A DNA stretch of 64,000 nt from Pelobates cultripes (lineage: Eukaryota > Chordata > Amphibia > Anura > Pelobatidae), in contig OW240914.1 in NCBI GenBank assembly GCA_933207985.1, positions 204,736,620-204,800,619 on the forward strand. Direction: 5' to 3'. The translations under genes and the position numbers were made by a program. The notes under the pieces are model-generated. The model had not been told where the DNA came from. It saw only the letters and a list, made by a program, of their open reading frames with translations, and made no database searches. Within the stretch, counting starts at the first letter, position 1, and every line of letters begins with the position of its first letter. Positions 36,114 through 46,870 of this stretch are shown in pieces.

Positions 36114-37095
36114 AGTTTCCCTATCCTTTCCCTTTCCCCCAATATAGTATGTTTTGCTATTTATTATTTTTGTTATGAAACTTTCAAATTTCAATTAAAA
36201 CTATTTGAAAATAATTATTGTGGAAGGGAAAATGTGACATACCTTATTGTGGGTCATTATGTACATTTTAAAAATGTATTTATTTTTATTTTTAAGTTTT
36301 TAAAATATATTTAGTTATTTTTATTTGTTAGTTTTAGAATGTCATGAACGCACCCTACTCTAAGAGTGTGTGTGATTTAGTTGTGGTGATGAAAGGGTGA
36401 ATGTACACAATTTGTCTGCACTAGACCGGAAATAATGATAAAAATCCTTTAACACACTTAACCATAATAAAATAAATATTACTATTTTAACGCTGCTACC
36501 ACCAAGACAATTCATAAATGGGGTATCTTGGTCCCCCAGGTAAATCAGAATAACCCCCACCCCCCAAAATACAATATAGCACAATATCTATGCAATTGCA
36601 AAAAATGGCATAAAATTAATTCTCTCAGGTAATGTGATTCTTTACCAAACAAAGGCAGAACTTAATACAAGAATATTTATTATGAACACAAATAGTCACA
36701 GTGCATATAAAAAAAATAGATGACAAACAAATTAGTTACACCAACAACAGATAAAAATAAAAAGAATACATTAACATAAGTCCTTATAACTCAGTCACTT
36801 TTTGTTTTGAAAGTAAAACTTCTGCACAGGGGATCTCTGGCAAGGAAAGATGGTGACTCACTCTAAATTTGATTTTGACCCCAAGCAAATACCATAGACA
36901 TTTACAAATCATCGGATATATAAACTCTGGTACATTTTTAAAATGTACATAATGACCCACAATAAGGTATGTCACATTTTCCCTTCCACAATAATTATTT
37001 TCAAATAGTTTTAATTGAAATTTGAAAGTTTCATAACAAAAATAATAAATAGCAAAACATACTATATTGGGGGAAAGGGAAAGGATAGGGAAACT
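36114..37095. repeat. Perfect 165-bp inverted repeat with 652-bp spacer
   Basis: The arms 36114-36278 and 36931-37095 are the same length, and I find no mismatch when reading one against the reverse complement of the other. Both carry CCCCCAATATAGTATGTTTT, GGAAGGGAAAATGTGACATA and GGGTCATTATGTACATTTT. Similarity stops abruptly at both ends. The spacer (36279-36930) encodes nothing I recognise. A perfect copy of this length in neutral-looking intron means recent duplication or conversion, or a sequencing or assembly artefact. Confidence 0.92.
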
Positions 37096-37836
37096 CTAGT
37101 TTCCAAGCCTGGCCCAGGGGTGGAGATAAGGTTTACCTATAGAAACAATAAGTCACTACCCCCTTGTGTTTCAGACCAACATCAATCCAAATAGAAACGT
37201 TTGGTTCTATCTCCACATTTGTACTTTCCACAGAAATAATAATTACATCTATGAATTTGTTACCATGTTTCTGTTCCATAGATATGTAATGCTTCTTACT
37301 TGTGACCTAATATAGCGGATATAACAATCACTTCCAGACATCTTAAGTTGTGTAAATCATGTATAGGTTTAATTAGAAGATTGTGTATGTCCCATTCTAA
37401 ATATAATAAAAATGAGGCTTAATTATTAATCTGAGGGTAAGTATTAATGTTTCTTTTGGATATGATATTGGACCACAAGGGTTTTCTTGAAGGCTGATGT
37501 CCATTAACATATCAAATGACCCCATCTAAGAGGGAATCGAGACTTATGGCAAATTAGAAAGTTAGTTTATATTGAAGGAAACTCAGAGGCAACTCATGTG
37601 TGCATTTCACACTTTGCAGAAGCCTGGGTAGATCAAAAGGGCAAGTCATGTTGTAACCCATGTGACCTCTATTACAAGTTTTGAGAAAAAATCCCATCAA
37701 AGATTTCAAATAAGCTTATGTTCACTGAAAAAGTTTAGTTAGGTTTCTCTAATTTCTCAATTTAGAATTCTCCCACCTCTAGTAAGGAGACAAAGATTTT
37801 ATTTTCTATGATTTTTTTTTTTTTAATCTTTCTTAG
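37096..37836. other. Intronic sequence
   Basis: Unique-looking sequence up to the splice acceptor of the next ANO2 exon; the last 30 bases hold a long T run serving as its polypyrimidine tract. Confidence 0.5.
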
Positions 37837-37888
37837 GTGCATGAAATTTTAAAGAGAACATCTTGTACAAAAGCCAAATACAGTATGG
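37837..37888 (+). CDS. ANO2: ANO2 short internal exon (52 nt)
   Basis: It encodes VHEILKRTSCTKAKYSM plus one base of a glycine codon. VHEILKRT is a strongly conserved anoctamin motif just after the NATRSRI block. The acceptor TTTCTTAG follows a long T run, and the donor is GTAAGT. The glycine codon is completed by the exon at 51715. The intron in between is about 13.8 kb and carries a whole LINE. Confidence 0.9.
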
Positions 37889-38734
37889 GTAAGTTATTTT
37901 CTGATTTTATGTCATGTCAAAAGTTTCTGAAGAAAAAAATATATATTCAAATCAAAACATGGTTAGATAAAAGTGAACTGACCAAACAGAACATGGTTAG
38001 CTTGAATTCAGCATCATCAGTAAGAAACCCAAAGAAGAATAGCAGATATAATTCTTTCTTATCTGCAATCAGACATTAGATTAAAGAGAACATTATAGGG
38101 GTTGAACCAGCATTTTGTATGTTTCTCTTAACACTCTTTATAATAAAAGTTTTCTTCTTGGAAGAAGCCTGTCTAAGTGGCTGTTAGGCTGTTATTGGAT
38201 TAAATGCGAAGAACCTGGTGTTAAGGAAAAGCCTACAGTCGAAAACCAAATATTTAGTGGGACTATTTTACATCTCATAAGAAATGTTTAACAAACTGCC
38301 AATGTGTATTTTTTTTTTTAAATGAACTGCAATTACCAGATGTGTGGTTATGTCTTATGAGGATGAATATTCACTATCACTCCTATTAAGGTATACAAAC
38401 CACAGACCTGTGGTTTGGTGGTTTGTTCTACAGAGTGCCTTGCATAAGTATATATCCTTTTGGATATTTCCACATTTTGTAGTGTTATAACCTGGATTAA
38501 GATGGATTTTTTAGGGATTTTTACAATTTGGTTCACTATGCATAGCCAATGCCAATGCAAATTACATATAACAGACTTTTAAGTATTTTCTTCCCAGTGT
38601 CAATAATTAGCCAAACCACTTTTATCAGCATATATAGCTCAGAGTCTTTTGAGATTGATTTCTGCTGATTTTTTACATTTGGATCCTGCAATGTAAGAAC
38701 CAGTCTTTTTTTTTTAAATTACGCAACTTATTTC

Positions 38735-39062
38735 AAGTTGCACCGAGACCACTGGAGAACAGCACTTTTTTCCAGATTCTCATCTAGATTAAAAATGTCT
38801 CACCTTTGGTCGGGGGCAGGATGTCGACCTGTCTCTTGCTCTCTCCTAAAGGGCAGCACTCTACTCTCTCCACCTATTTTGACTTCTATTCCCTGTCCTA
38901 ATGTGTTTTATACCCCACCTCCTATAGACTGTAAGCTCGTTTGAGCAGGGCCCTCTTCAACCCTTCGTTTCTGTGAGTTTTCTTGTAATTGTCCTATTTA
39001 TAGTCAAATCCCGCCTCTAATAATATTGTAAAGCGCTACAGAATCTGTTGGCGCTATATAAA
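38735..39062 (+). mobile_element. L2/CR1-like LINE or SINE 3' tail
   Basis: The segment has GACTGTAAGCTCGTTTGAGC, then AATATTGTAAAGCGCTACAG and GGCGCTATATAAATCGCAAT, ending in AATAAT repeats. AAAGCGCT...GCGCTATATAAAT with a short tandem tail is the common 3' end of L2/CR1-group LINEs and of SINEs that share it. No coding part is present. The next LINE begins at its end. Confidence 0.65.
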
Positions 39063-39269
39063 TCGCAATAATAATATTAATGTGATGACGTCTCGTGGAT
39101 GAGCTGAGCGACGGAACTTCATGCTGACACAGACCGGGCCGCCCGTCGTTGAAATTTGTTTTCCCAAAGAAAGAGTGGCTTGATTTGCCACAAAACAACT
39201 GCCTGATATTGGAGGATAGATCTGGAGATCCACTGCAGCTCAACATAGGCAGGGACAGGAGTGGAGATT

Positions 39270-40060
39270 TGCTGAAGAAGGATAGAGAAAATAAAATTTT
39301 GCCTCGAATAAGGAGTTAGGATGGAAGCTTGGTTTATAGCCATTCCTAACAAAACACAAGGCTGAATTTGGGGACCGTGAGTACAAAAACTCCAAAAAAT
39401 AAAAAATATATATAATTGAATATCGTATCAGAACTTGAGGGAAAAAATAGCTATTTGGTGAATATGGCAAAGCCAATTTAAAAGGTGGGAAAGAGACTGT
39501 GAATCTGCATTAATTACAATTAAGGCGAACAAGCTGATATGCCAAACCTATCACAGATATAAAGCGTGAAAAGGTAATAAACCCGTTGAAGAGGGATAGA
39601 AAAATAAAATTCCGCTTTGAGTAAGGAGTGAGGAGGTAAACTTTGTATATAGCGGTTCCTAACAGAATAAAAGGAAGAATTCTGAAGATTGAGAGATTAA
39701 AAGCTCCATAAAAAGTACATGTGAATATCGCCTTGTAGAGGCTTATATGTCAAAAACCTAAGGAATAGAGTTGACGCTTATCGAATATGACAAAGTTAAT
39801 TTAAAAGAGCGAAAGAGATTGTGAATCAACATTTAACTCCAATGAAGACAAATATGCTAATTTGCTAAACCTACTCCAGGTGAATATCGCTTTATAGAGG
39901 CATATAGTTGATGTTTAGCGAACTTTACAAAGTCATCAAAGAAGGGGAACAGATTGAGAATCAGCATCCAATCATAAATAAGACAAATAAAGTAATCTAC
40001 TAAACCTACTCCAGATGTAAAGCGTAATAAGGTATCAAACCAAGTGTAAAGGGAATAGAA
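39270..40060. repeat. Tandem repeats in the LINE 5' UTR
   Basis: GATAGA-AAATAAAATT followed by AAGGAGT and TTCCTAACA occurs at about 39280 and 39590. TGAATATCG...GAGG, AAAGAGATTGTGAATC-type and CCAAACCTACTCC-type words recur near 39415, 39720 and 39885. The units are roughly 165-310 bp and diverged. Monomer-like 5' UTR repeats are known for some L1 subfamilies, where they act as promoters; that function is inference here. Confidence 0.65.
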
Positions 40061-40145
40061 AGAAAATCTACTGAGCAAAAACAGGATCAAAAGTCTATTT
40101 CAAAAAAAGAAAGGGAAAAGAAAGACAAGCAAGGTAAGAGACTTT

Positions 40146-41040
40146 CATTTTTTTTTTTACCCCACTGGCAAATAAAAGCATCACAGAAAACTCACAGTTA
40201 ATCATTCCAAATAAAGCTGCACTAATTAAAGAAAAGGGAGGTATAAATGAATGTATAGAAAAAGAGAATCTAGAAGAACAACAAATGGTAACCCCTGAAT
40301 ATTTAAGAAACTGTCTGGTGCTGCAGCAGGAACTGATAAAGCAAGATGTGCAGGGTCATTATGCTGCCCTGTAAAAAGATCTAATGGAGATTGGACAAAG
40401 AGTTAAAATAAATGAAAAAAAATGGAAAATCTAGAATTTTTAGCAGCAATACAGAAGGACATAATAGAAAAACAACAAAGAAAGATATTGGAGCTAGAAG
40501 AAAGAATGACAGAATGACAGAATGACAGATATAGAAGACAGAGGTAGAAGAAATAATCTGAGAATAAGGAATATTCCAGAATCTATTACCCAAGATAAAA
40601 TGAAAATGTATCTTTTCGATTTTTTTAAATCTCTTAAAATCCTCATTGATGATAAAGTGGACTTTCTTGAAAGATTCCATCAAACATTTAAACCGAGAAT
40701 CTTACCTGAAGAGATACCAAGAGACATATTCATCTCCTGTCATTCCTATACCTTCAGAGAGAACATTTTAAGAGCTGCAAGGCAGGAAGGAGCAGAAGAG
40801 GGGAAATATAAGGTTATAAAAGTGTTTCCAGATCTGTCCTTCCAAACAAGAGAAAAGCTAGACAACAGTATATGCCGGCTACAGTACGCTTAAGGAAAAA
40901 TATAAAATATTCAAACCAAACTTATAGTAACGTATGATGGAATTACTGAACATTTTGACTCACTTGAGAAAGTAACAAAATTGTTGGAAAATAGGGTGCA
41001 GAAGATAAGGGGGGAATCTATATTGAAATATAAGATGGGG
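40146..41040 (+). pseudogene. LINE ORF1 (RNA-binding protein), dead
   Basis: The best part, 40522-40890, reads EDRGRRNNLRIRNIPESITQ. It continues through the RRM-like region with FHQTFKPRILPEEIPRDIFI and ILRAARQEG. This is the L1-type ORF1 core (Transposase_22 family): a coiled coil, then RRM and C-terminal domain. The preceding 400 bp are lysine- and glutamate-rich and contain stops, as expected of a decayed coiled coil. After 40893 a frameshift leads into YDGITEHFDSLEKVTKLLEN to about 41030. Confidence 0.85.
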
Positions 41041-41449
41041 TTATAAAAGTAAATTAAGTAAGAAGTACAAATAGAGTGGGAAAGGTATCATAAAGGTATT
41101 ACATGCATGCAAAATGAATAAGGGTCTGGGAACAGGATGGAACAATATGTTTTAACTGCCTTAATAATATAGTAAATTGATAATATTTAATATATTTAAA
41201 TTAATAGAGTGGAACTAGGGAAGAAACAGAAAAACTTGGAAAAGGGTAGAGGATGGATAAAGATTCAAGTTATACTCAGGCACAATAGTATTTATAGGGA
41301 TATGCACAAATATAGTTGTTTTTTGGAAAGAATAATTGTTTTACATACACAGAAGAATAGGATTGATTTAACTCAGACGAAGTTTAAGAAGAGGATGAGA
41401 GGAGGAGTAGAGTGTTGGGCGATATTGGCAAATTGGGGCACAACTAATA

Positions 41450-41560
41450 TATTATGAGCACCTTAAGATATCAGTCAGACCAAAGCACTACAAAGGAGAA
41501 AATACTTAAGACACCAGTCAGATTAAAGCATCACAGAGGAGTAAAATACTTAAAAATAGG
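41450..41560. repeat. Short direct repeat in the LINE spacer
   Basis: CAGTCAGA-CAAAGCA-ACA-AGGAG-AAATACTTAA occurs twice in a row (41472 and 41516), about 44 bp apart. Confidence 0.7.
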
Positions 41561-42081
41561 AACACATTGACTAGTAGGACTTAGGTCAGATACACTACAG
41601 GGAATTAAACAATAAGTTAAAAAAAACTTTAGGATATAATTGGATGGGTAACTTACTTATTAATATTATCATAAGTAAATAAGAGGATACAGGGATAAAT
41701 AAATAAGTTCAGAAATAGAATAAAGATATGTCAGTTGAGAAGTGATAATATAGCTTGGTCCGTAAAAGGAATCTTAAAAAGAAACAGTTATAAATAATAG
41801 CCTATATAAGAAAATTCTTTCCTTTTGGCTCTTTAGTCTCGGACCCTTCCCAAGTTTCTGTTTTGTGTCTTTCTGCACCGATTCATTTATGATATAAGGA
41901 TTAGATAAAGGGGCAAGATAAAGAGAATATTAGGCATGGGGGTATCACAGCTCATCCCCCCCCCCTTTTATTTGAAAGGACGTATCCAGATATGGATGAG
42001 ATCCCGTATTGGGGTTTTTATACACGGGATTTGTACTCTAAGAATGGGTCTCGGGGACAAATTAATGAATGTTCCTGTTTT

Positions 42082-42699
42082 TGTGTCAATCATATTTATT
42101 GAAAATATTTTCGATAAGTTCCGTAAGCATACGGCAAGTCAAACAGTACGAATAACAAGACCTAATACAAGACATGTATGAACCTCAATACAATCGCAAT
42201 TATTTCCCGCCTTTGATAATCCGGAATGTGCCCTCGTGCGGTCCTAACCCTTCGGTAGTGGTCAAGTGGGAAGTCTGTCAGTCTACGGTCAATACAGTGG
42301 ATTGCATCCAACCCCGTGTCTGCGTGAGCACCATACGGTGCGCATCTTGCGCTGAATTGTCGACCCTGATGAGTGGTCTGTCCTAGGGTCTACGGTAAGC
42401 CTCCGGGCCTTATTGTCTAGGTGTGATCTAGGTCACCTAGCTCCGAGTGTGAGTGAGGCACCAACTGCCCTCTGGTAAATGGAGGTCAGTCTGGTACCCG
42501 TGAGCCCTTCCTCTGCTTGTATGCCTAGGAGTATGGCAGCCTCCTCGGCTATGACAACGTGATCCGTCCATGTCAGACGAGTCCGTCCTGGGTTGCTGTG
42601 TTAGTTGACCGTCTGAGGATGTGTCTATCGAAACCTATCTGGTGCAGGGTTTCCGGATTAAGTGTAAATAAGGGAAAGGAAGAAGAAGGAGAAAAAAAA
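42082..42699. mobile_element. Retroposed insertion with 15-bp target duplication
   Basis: The word GAATGTTCCTGTTTT occurs at 42067-42081 and again at 42700-42714. The 618 bp between are GC- and CpG-richer than the host LINE and end in an A-rich tail (GGAGAAAAAAAA). Read the other way, the left end has CAATAAATATGATTGACAC followed by a short A run, so the orientation is uncertain. A 15-bp duplication and an A tail mean LINE-type retroposition. I cannot name the source: SINE, truncated LINE or processed transcript. Confidence 0.82.
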
Positions 42700-42811
42700 G
42701 AATGTTCCTGTTTTATGAGGAGATTTAGTATGTATGTTGTAGTTAGTATGTGTGGATGTGTAGAAGGCACTGAGACAAGGAAGACAACAGTGAAGAAAAA
42801 GCAACTGCAAT

Positions 42812-45800
42812 TTGAAAATGGTTAAAATTATATTGTTAAATACTCAGGGATTAAATTCCCCTTGTAAGCGAGCTATTCTATTTGATTATATTAAGAAAGA
42901 AAATGCTCATATCATCTTCTTACAAGAAACATATTGGAGAAGAGCAGATAGTCTAATCTGCGACATTAGAAAAGGAGTGAAAAAGAGGAGTGGCCATTTT
43001 GATAAGTGATGATATAGAAGTTAAATTTAAATATCAAGAGGTGGATGATGAAGCAAGAGTCAACCTATTAATAATTGAGATTCATGCTGAAATCTATACA
43101 TTAGTCAACGTATTTGCGCCTAATAACCCTTCGAATGGATATTTTTCAAACCTATTAGATAAAGTATAAGATAAGGAAAGGTACTTGAAGCGGGAGATTT
43201 TAATTGAATTCTAGATGCTAGCTTAGATTAAAAACCTCTAAAAGAAGGAGTTGTAAACAAAAATCTAATATCTCAAGCTGCACAATTTTAGAAAATTGTT
43301 AGATTACTAGATATATGGCGGTTATTCCACCCAAGAGAGAGGTATTTTACATGTTTTTCTAGAACATATTTCTCTTATTCAAGAATAGATTTATGTTTGC
43401 GAAATTAGATTTTGGCCAATAGCATTAATAAAGTGTTGATACATGAAGTTACCTGGTCAGATCATAATGCTATAATCTTGGAACTGCTACCGGAAAATAA
43501 AAGTGTAAAAAGAACAGCATGGAGATTAAATAACATCCTCCTTAAAAAAGAAAATAGAGAATATATGAAAGAGATGGTGGAAATTTTTTTTTCAGAATAT
43601 GAAGGAAGAGAAGTATCTCTCCCTTTAGTATGGAGTGCATACTATATATGTGTTATACGAGGATATCTAATTGAATTGGGTACAATAGAAAAAAAAACAG
43701 GGGGAAATCTCTCTCGTATATAGATTTTTATAAACTATCTAAAGAAAAGAAAATCTTATCAACTAAGGAGAAAAGTATAAAAATATTATTAATTCAAGAT
43801 AGCATAAACAAATTACTGATTGAGGAGAAAAATAGGAACTTACAATATTTAAAGATAAACTGATATTATAAGAGTAATAGAGCAGATAAGGTGCTCACAA
43901 ATACATTGAAAAATAAAAAAACAAATGAAGAGGATTTATAAAATTAGGACTGAGATCAAAACATGTATGAGCCCAATAAAAATTGGTACAGCCTTTAATT
44001 AATTCTATAGGCAATTATATAATTTAGAAATAGATAAAAAAAAAAATACCCTTCCATGGAATACGTTGTAAAAAAAAAATGTCACAAGTATCTAGAGACC
44101 AACTCCAGACTATCAATACACCTATAACTCAATATGATATAAAAGCAGCAATAAATAACGTAAGATTAATAAAGCCCCTGGACCAGATGGATACACAAAT
44201 ACATTTTACAAGATATTCAGAGATGTACTGTCCGAACGTCTCTCTAGGATATTTAATGAGATTATTGCCAATCATATTTTTCCCAAGGAGATTCTTCAAG
44301 CAAATATTGTCCCAATTCTGAAACCTGATAAAAATCCCAAAATATTAGCAAATTATCATCCTATCTCCCTTCTTAATGGAGATGTTAAGATCTATGCTAA
44401 GATTTTAGCGGATTGACTCAAATTATGTATTTCCAATTTAATACAAAAAGATCAGGTTGGAATTATCCCAGGAAGAGCAGCAGGAGGCCTTAGACGAGTT
44501 CTGGACATATGTGATGCCGCAAAACGGCTGGATGTTCCCCTTCTCACCCTGTCACTGGATGCAAAGAAAGCCTTTGACAGGGTCAAGTGGGATTTTTTGA
44601 GTAATACCTTGACGGCATATGGTTTGGTAGGAGCTGTACATGATGCAATAATGGTGCTATATACGGTGCCCTCAGCTAGGACAGTAGGGCCAGGTACAGA
44701 TGCAGAACGGTTCACTATTACCAATGGTACTAGAAAGGGCTGTCCTCTGTCCCCCCTATTATACATTCTAACAATAGAACCTTTAGCTGTAGATATAAAG
44801 AATAACAAAAAAGATTGTTGGTTTCATAACATAAGATTAATCTATATGCGGACGATGTCTTGGTCACTTTACAGAGACCAAGGCCATCCCTGCTGGAATT
44901 GATTAAAGTAATAGGACATTATAGTGAATATTCAAATTATAAATTAAATATAAATAAGACCATTATAATGACAAGACAGATTGATATAGAGGTCAGGAAT
45001 TTTATTAGAACAACATATAATTTCACTTGGGTAAAGGAGAACATTACATTTTTGGGTATCAATATTCCAAAAAATCCTAATAAAATAATAGAGGCTAATT
45101 TTCTTCCACTTATAAAATCTACGAATAAAATGTTAAAAGAATGGGAGTATAAGGAGATATCCTGGATGGGACGAATAAATACGATCACATATCCTGCCCA
45201 AGTGGAATTATATTTTTAGAATGATACTGGTACAAGTTCCCTCAGCATGGTTAAAAATGATATAGGCAGCTTTTTCTGAATTCATTGGAAAAGGGAAAAA
45301 ACCCAGAATAAATATTAATAAAATTATCAAAGAAAAAAAAAGAAGGGGGACTTGCAGCTCCAAATACAATAGAATACCACAATGCCTGCATGCTGGCACA
45401 TGCCATTATTACTCAAAGTAAGGATGAAAAAGAAGAAGCCTGGAATCAGATAGAGTAAGAAATGGTGGGAGCAGACAGTCTTTCAATAATATGTTGGACA
45501 ATAAAAAAAAATGGAAATACAAAAGCGGTCTCAGAAAACTCTCTGGTTATTGGTAATATTCTGAAAGTCTGGTATAGATTTTAAAAAGATTATAAGATAG
45601 AAAATAGATTGTTTAATTTTCTGCCAATCAATGTGGCCTCAGGAAATATTGAAGATATAAATATTAGTAAATGGCCGCATGCTGGAATCCAGACTATTAA
45701 TGATTTTATATCAAAAACTGAAATTAAGTCCTTTAACTAGATACAGGAAGAGTATGGACTTCAAAGTAAAGAGATCTTCACATACCTGAGAATTAAATAT

Positions 45801-46512
45801 TTTCTGGGGAAATATTTGGAATGTAATTTAGAAGAGAGTAATAAAAGCTTAAGAAATATCAAATATCATTATTAACTACAAGCAGAAAGGTCAGATATCT
45901 AGATGTTTTGAAATAGTAAAAGAGCTAAAGAAGAATTACAGTTGGAATTCTAAAATTAGATGGGAAAAAGATCTTAATATAGAAATTATAAATGAAGATT
46001 TCGCCTATAGTAAATGTTAATAAAACGGTACATTGTTTAAATATTGTTGAGAATTTCTATAAATTAGTAAATAGGTGGTACCTGGACCCAGAACAACTTG
46101 CTAAAATATACAAAGATAGGCAAAATAAATGCTGGATGTGCGAAATAGGAAAAGGGGATTACCTCCATATATGGTGGCATTGTGAGCTGCTTAAAAAAGT
46201 ATGGAAGTATATTAAAGACCAGATAAATGCAATATGTGAAGTAAATATACTCCACAGAGTTTTCTTTTACATCAGGGTTGGCCTAGCATGCCTACTGAAA
46301 AAAGCATGCTGATAAATATTATGATGGCCACAAAGATGGTTTTAGCTAGAAACTGGAAAAGTAATAAAACATTAGAGTGGAACGAAATAAAAAATCAAAC
46401 AATATATCAATATAAAAAGGAATTGGGAATTACTAAAAACAACTCCCATGGACTGACGAAAGTCAATAAATGGCAAAAAAATCGTGAAAAGGCTTCAAAA
46501 TTTATAATGTAA
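42812..46512 (+). pseudogene. LINE ORF2 (endonuclease and reverse transcriptase), dead
   Basis: From 42820 the frame reads MVKIILLNTQGLNSPCKRAI and IIFLQETYW, the start of the AP-type endonuclease. SDHNAI near 43460 is its last catalytic motif. Reverse transcriptase pieces follow: LLTLSLDAKKAFDRVKWDFL, RKGCPLSPLLYILTIEPLAV and, one frame on, LYADDVLVTL with intact YADD at 44845-44856. The C-terminal CWMCEIGKGDYLHIWWHCE is near 46130. At least eight frameshifts or stops break it. The motifs fit the Tx1/L1 group. Confidence 0.9.
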
Positions 46513-46870
46513 AACATATACGGTATAATATAAGAGGGAGTGAAGAGAAAAGCAGAAATAGCGGAAATATTAGAGAATAAAATGTTTACTGTCTCAGTGG
46601 TATGAATGTGACTCGAGGGAAGAAAAGAGACAACAATAGGTTTGGTATACATAGAAAATAGAAAGAGAGTAGATGGGCTATAGACCAACAAGAGAAATGA
46701 ATTAATTGTCCCTTCGAGTGGGTGTATCAATGTCTGTATGTTTGTATGCATATATATTTTTGTATATCTTTTTGTATTTGTCTGTATTCCTATGTATATA
46801 AGTATTAAATGTTTACATTTTTTGGATATATGAAATGGAATATAAAAAAACGGTGAAAAATAAAGTCTGG

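Larger units (their letters stand above)
39063..46870 (+). mobile_element. Tx1/L1-type LINE, near full length, dead
   Basis: Parts are in the usual order: a GC-richer start (GACGTCTCGTGGATGAGCTG), a 5' UTR with internal repeats (39.27-40.06 kb), ORF1 (about 40.15-41.04 kb), a spacer with an insertion, ORF2 (42.81-46.51 kb) and a short 3' UTR with AATAAAG at 46859. It sits in the ANO2 intron in sense orientation. Many frameshifts and stops mean it is inactive. No clean target duplication is seen. Confidence 0.85.
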
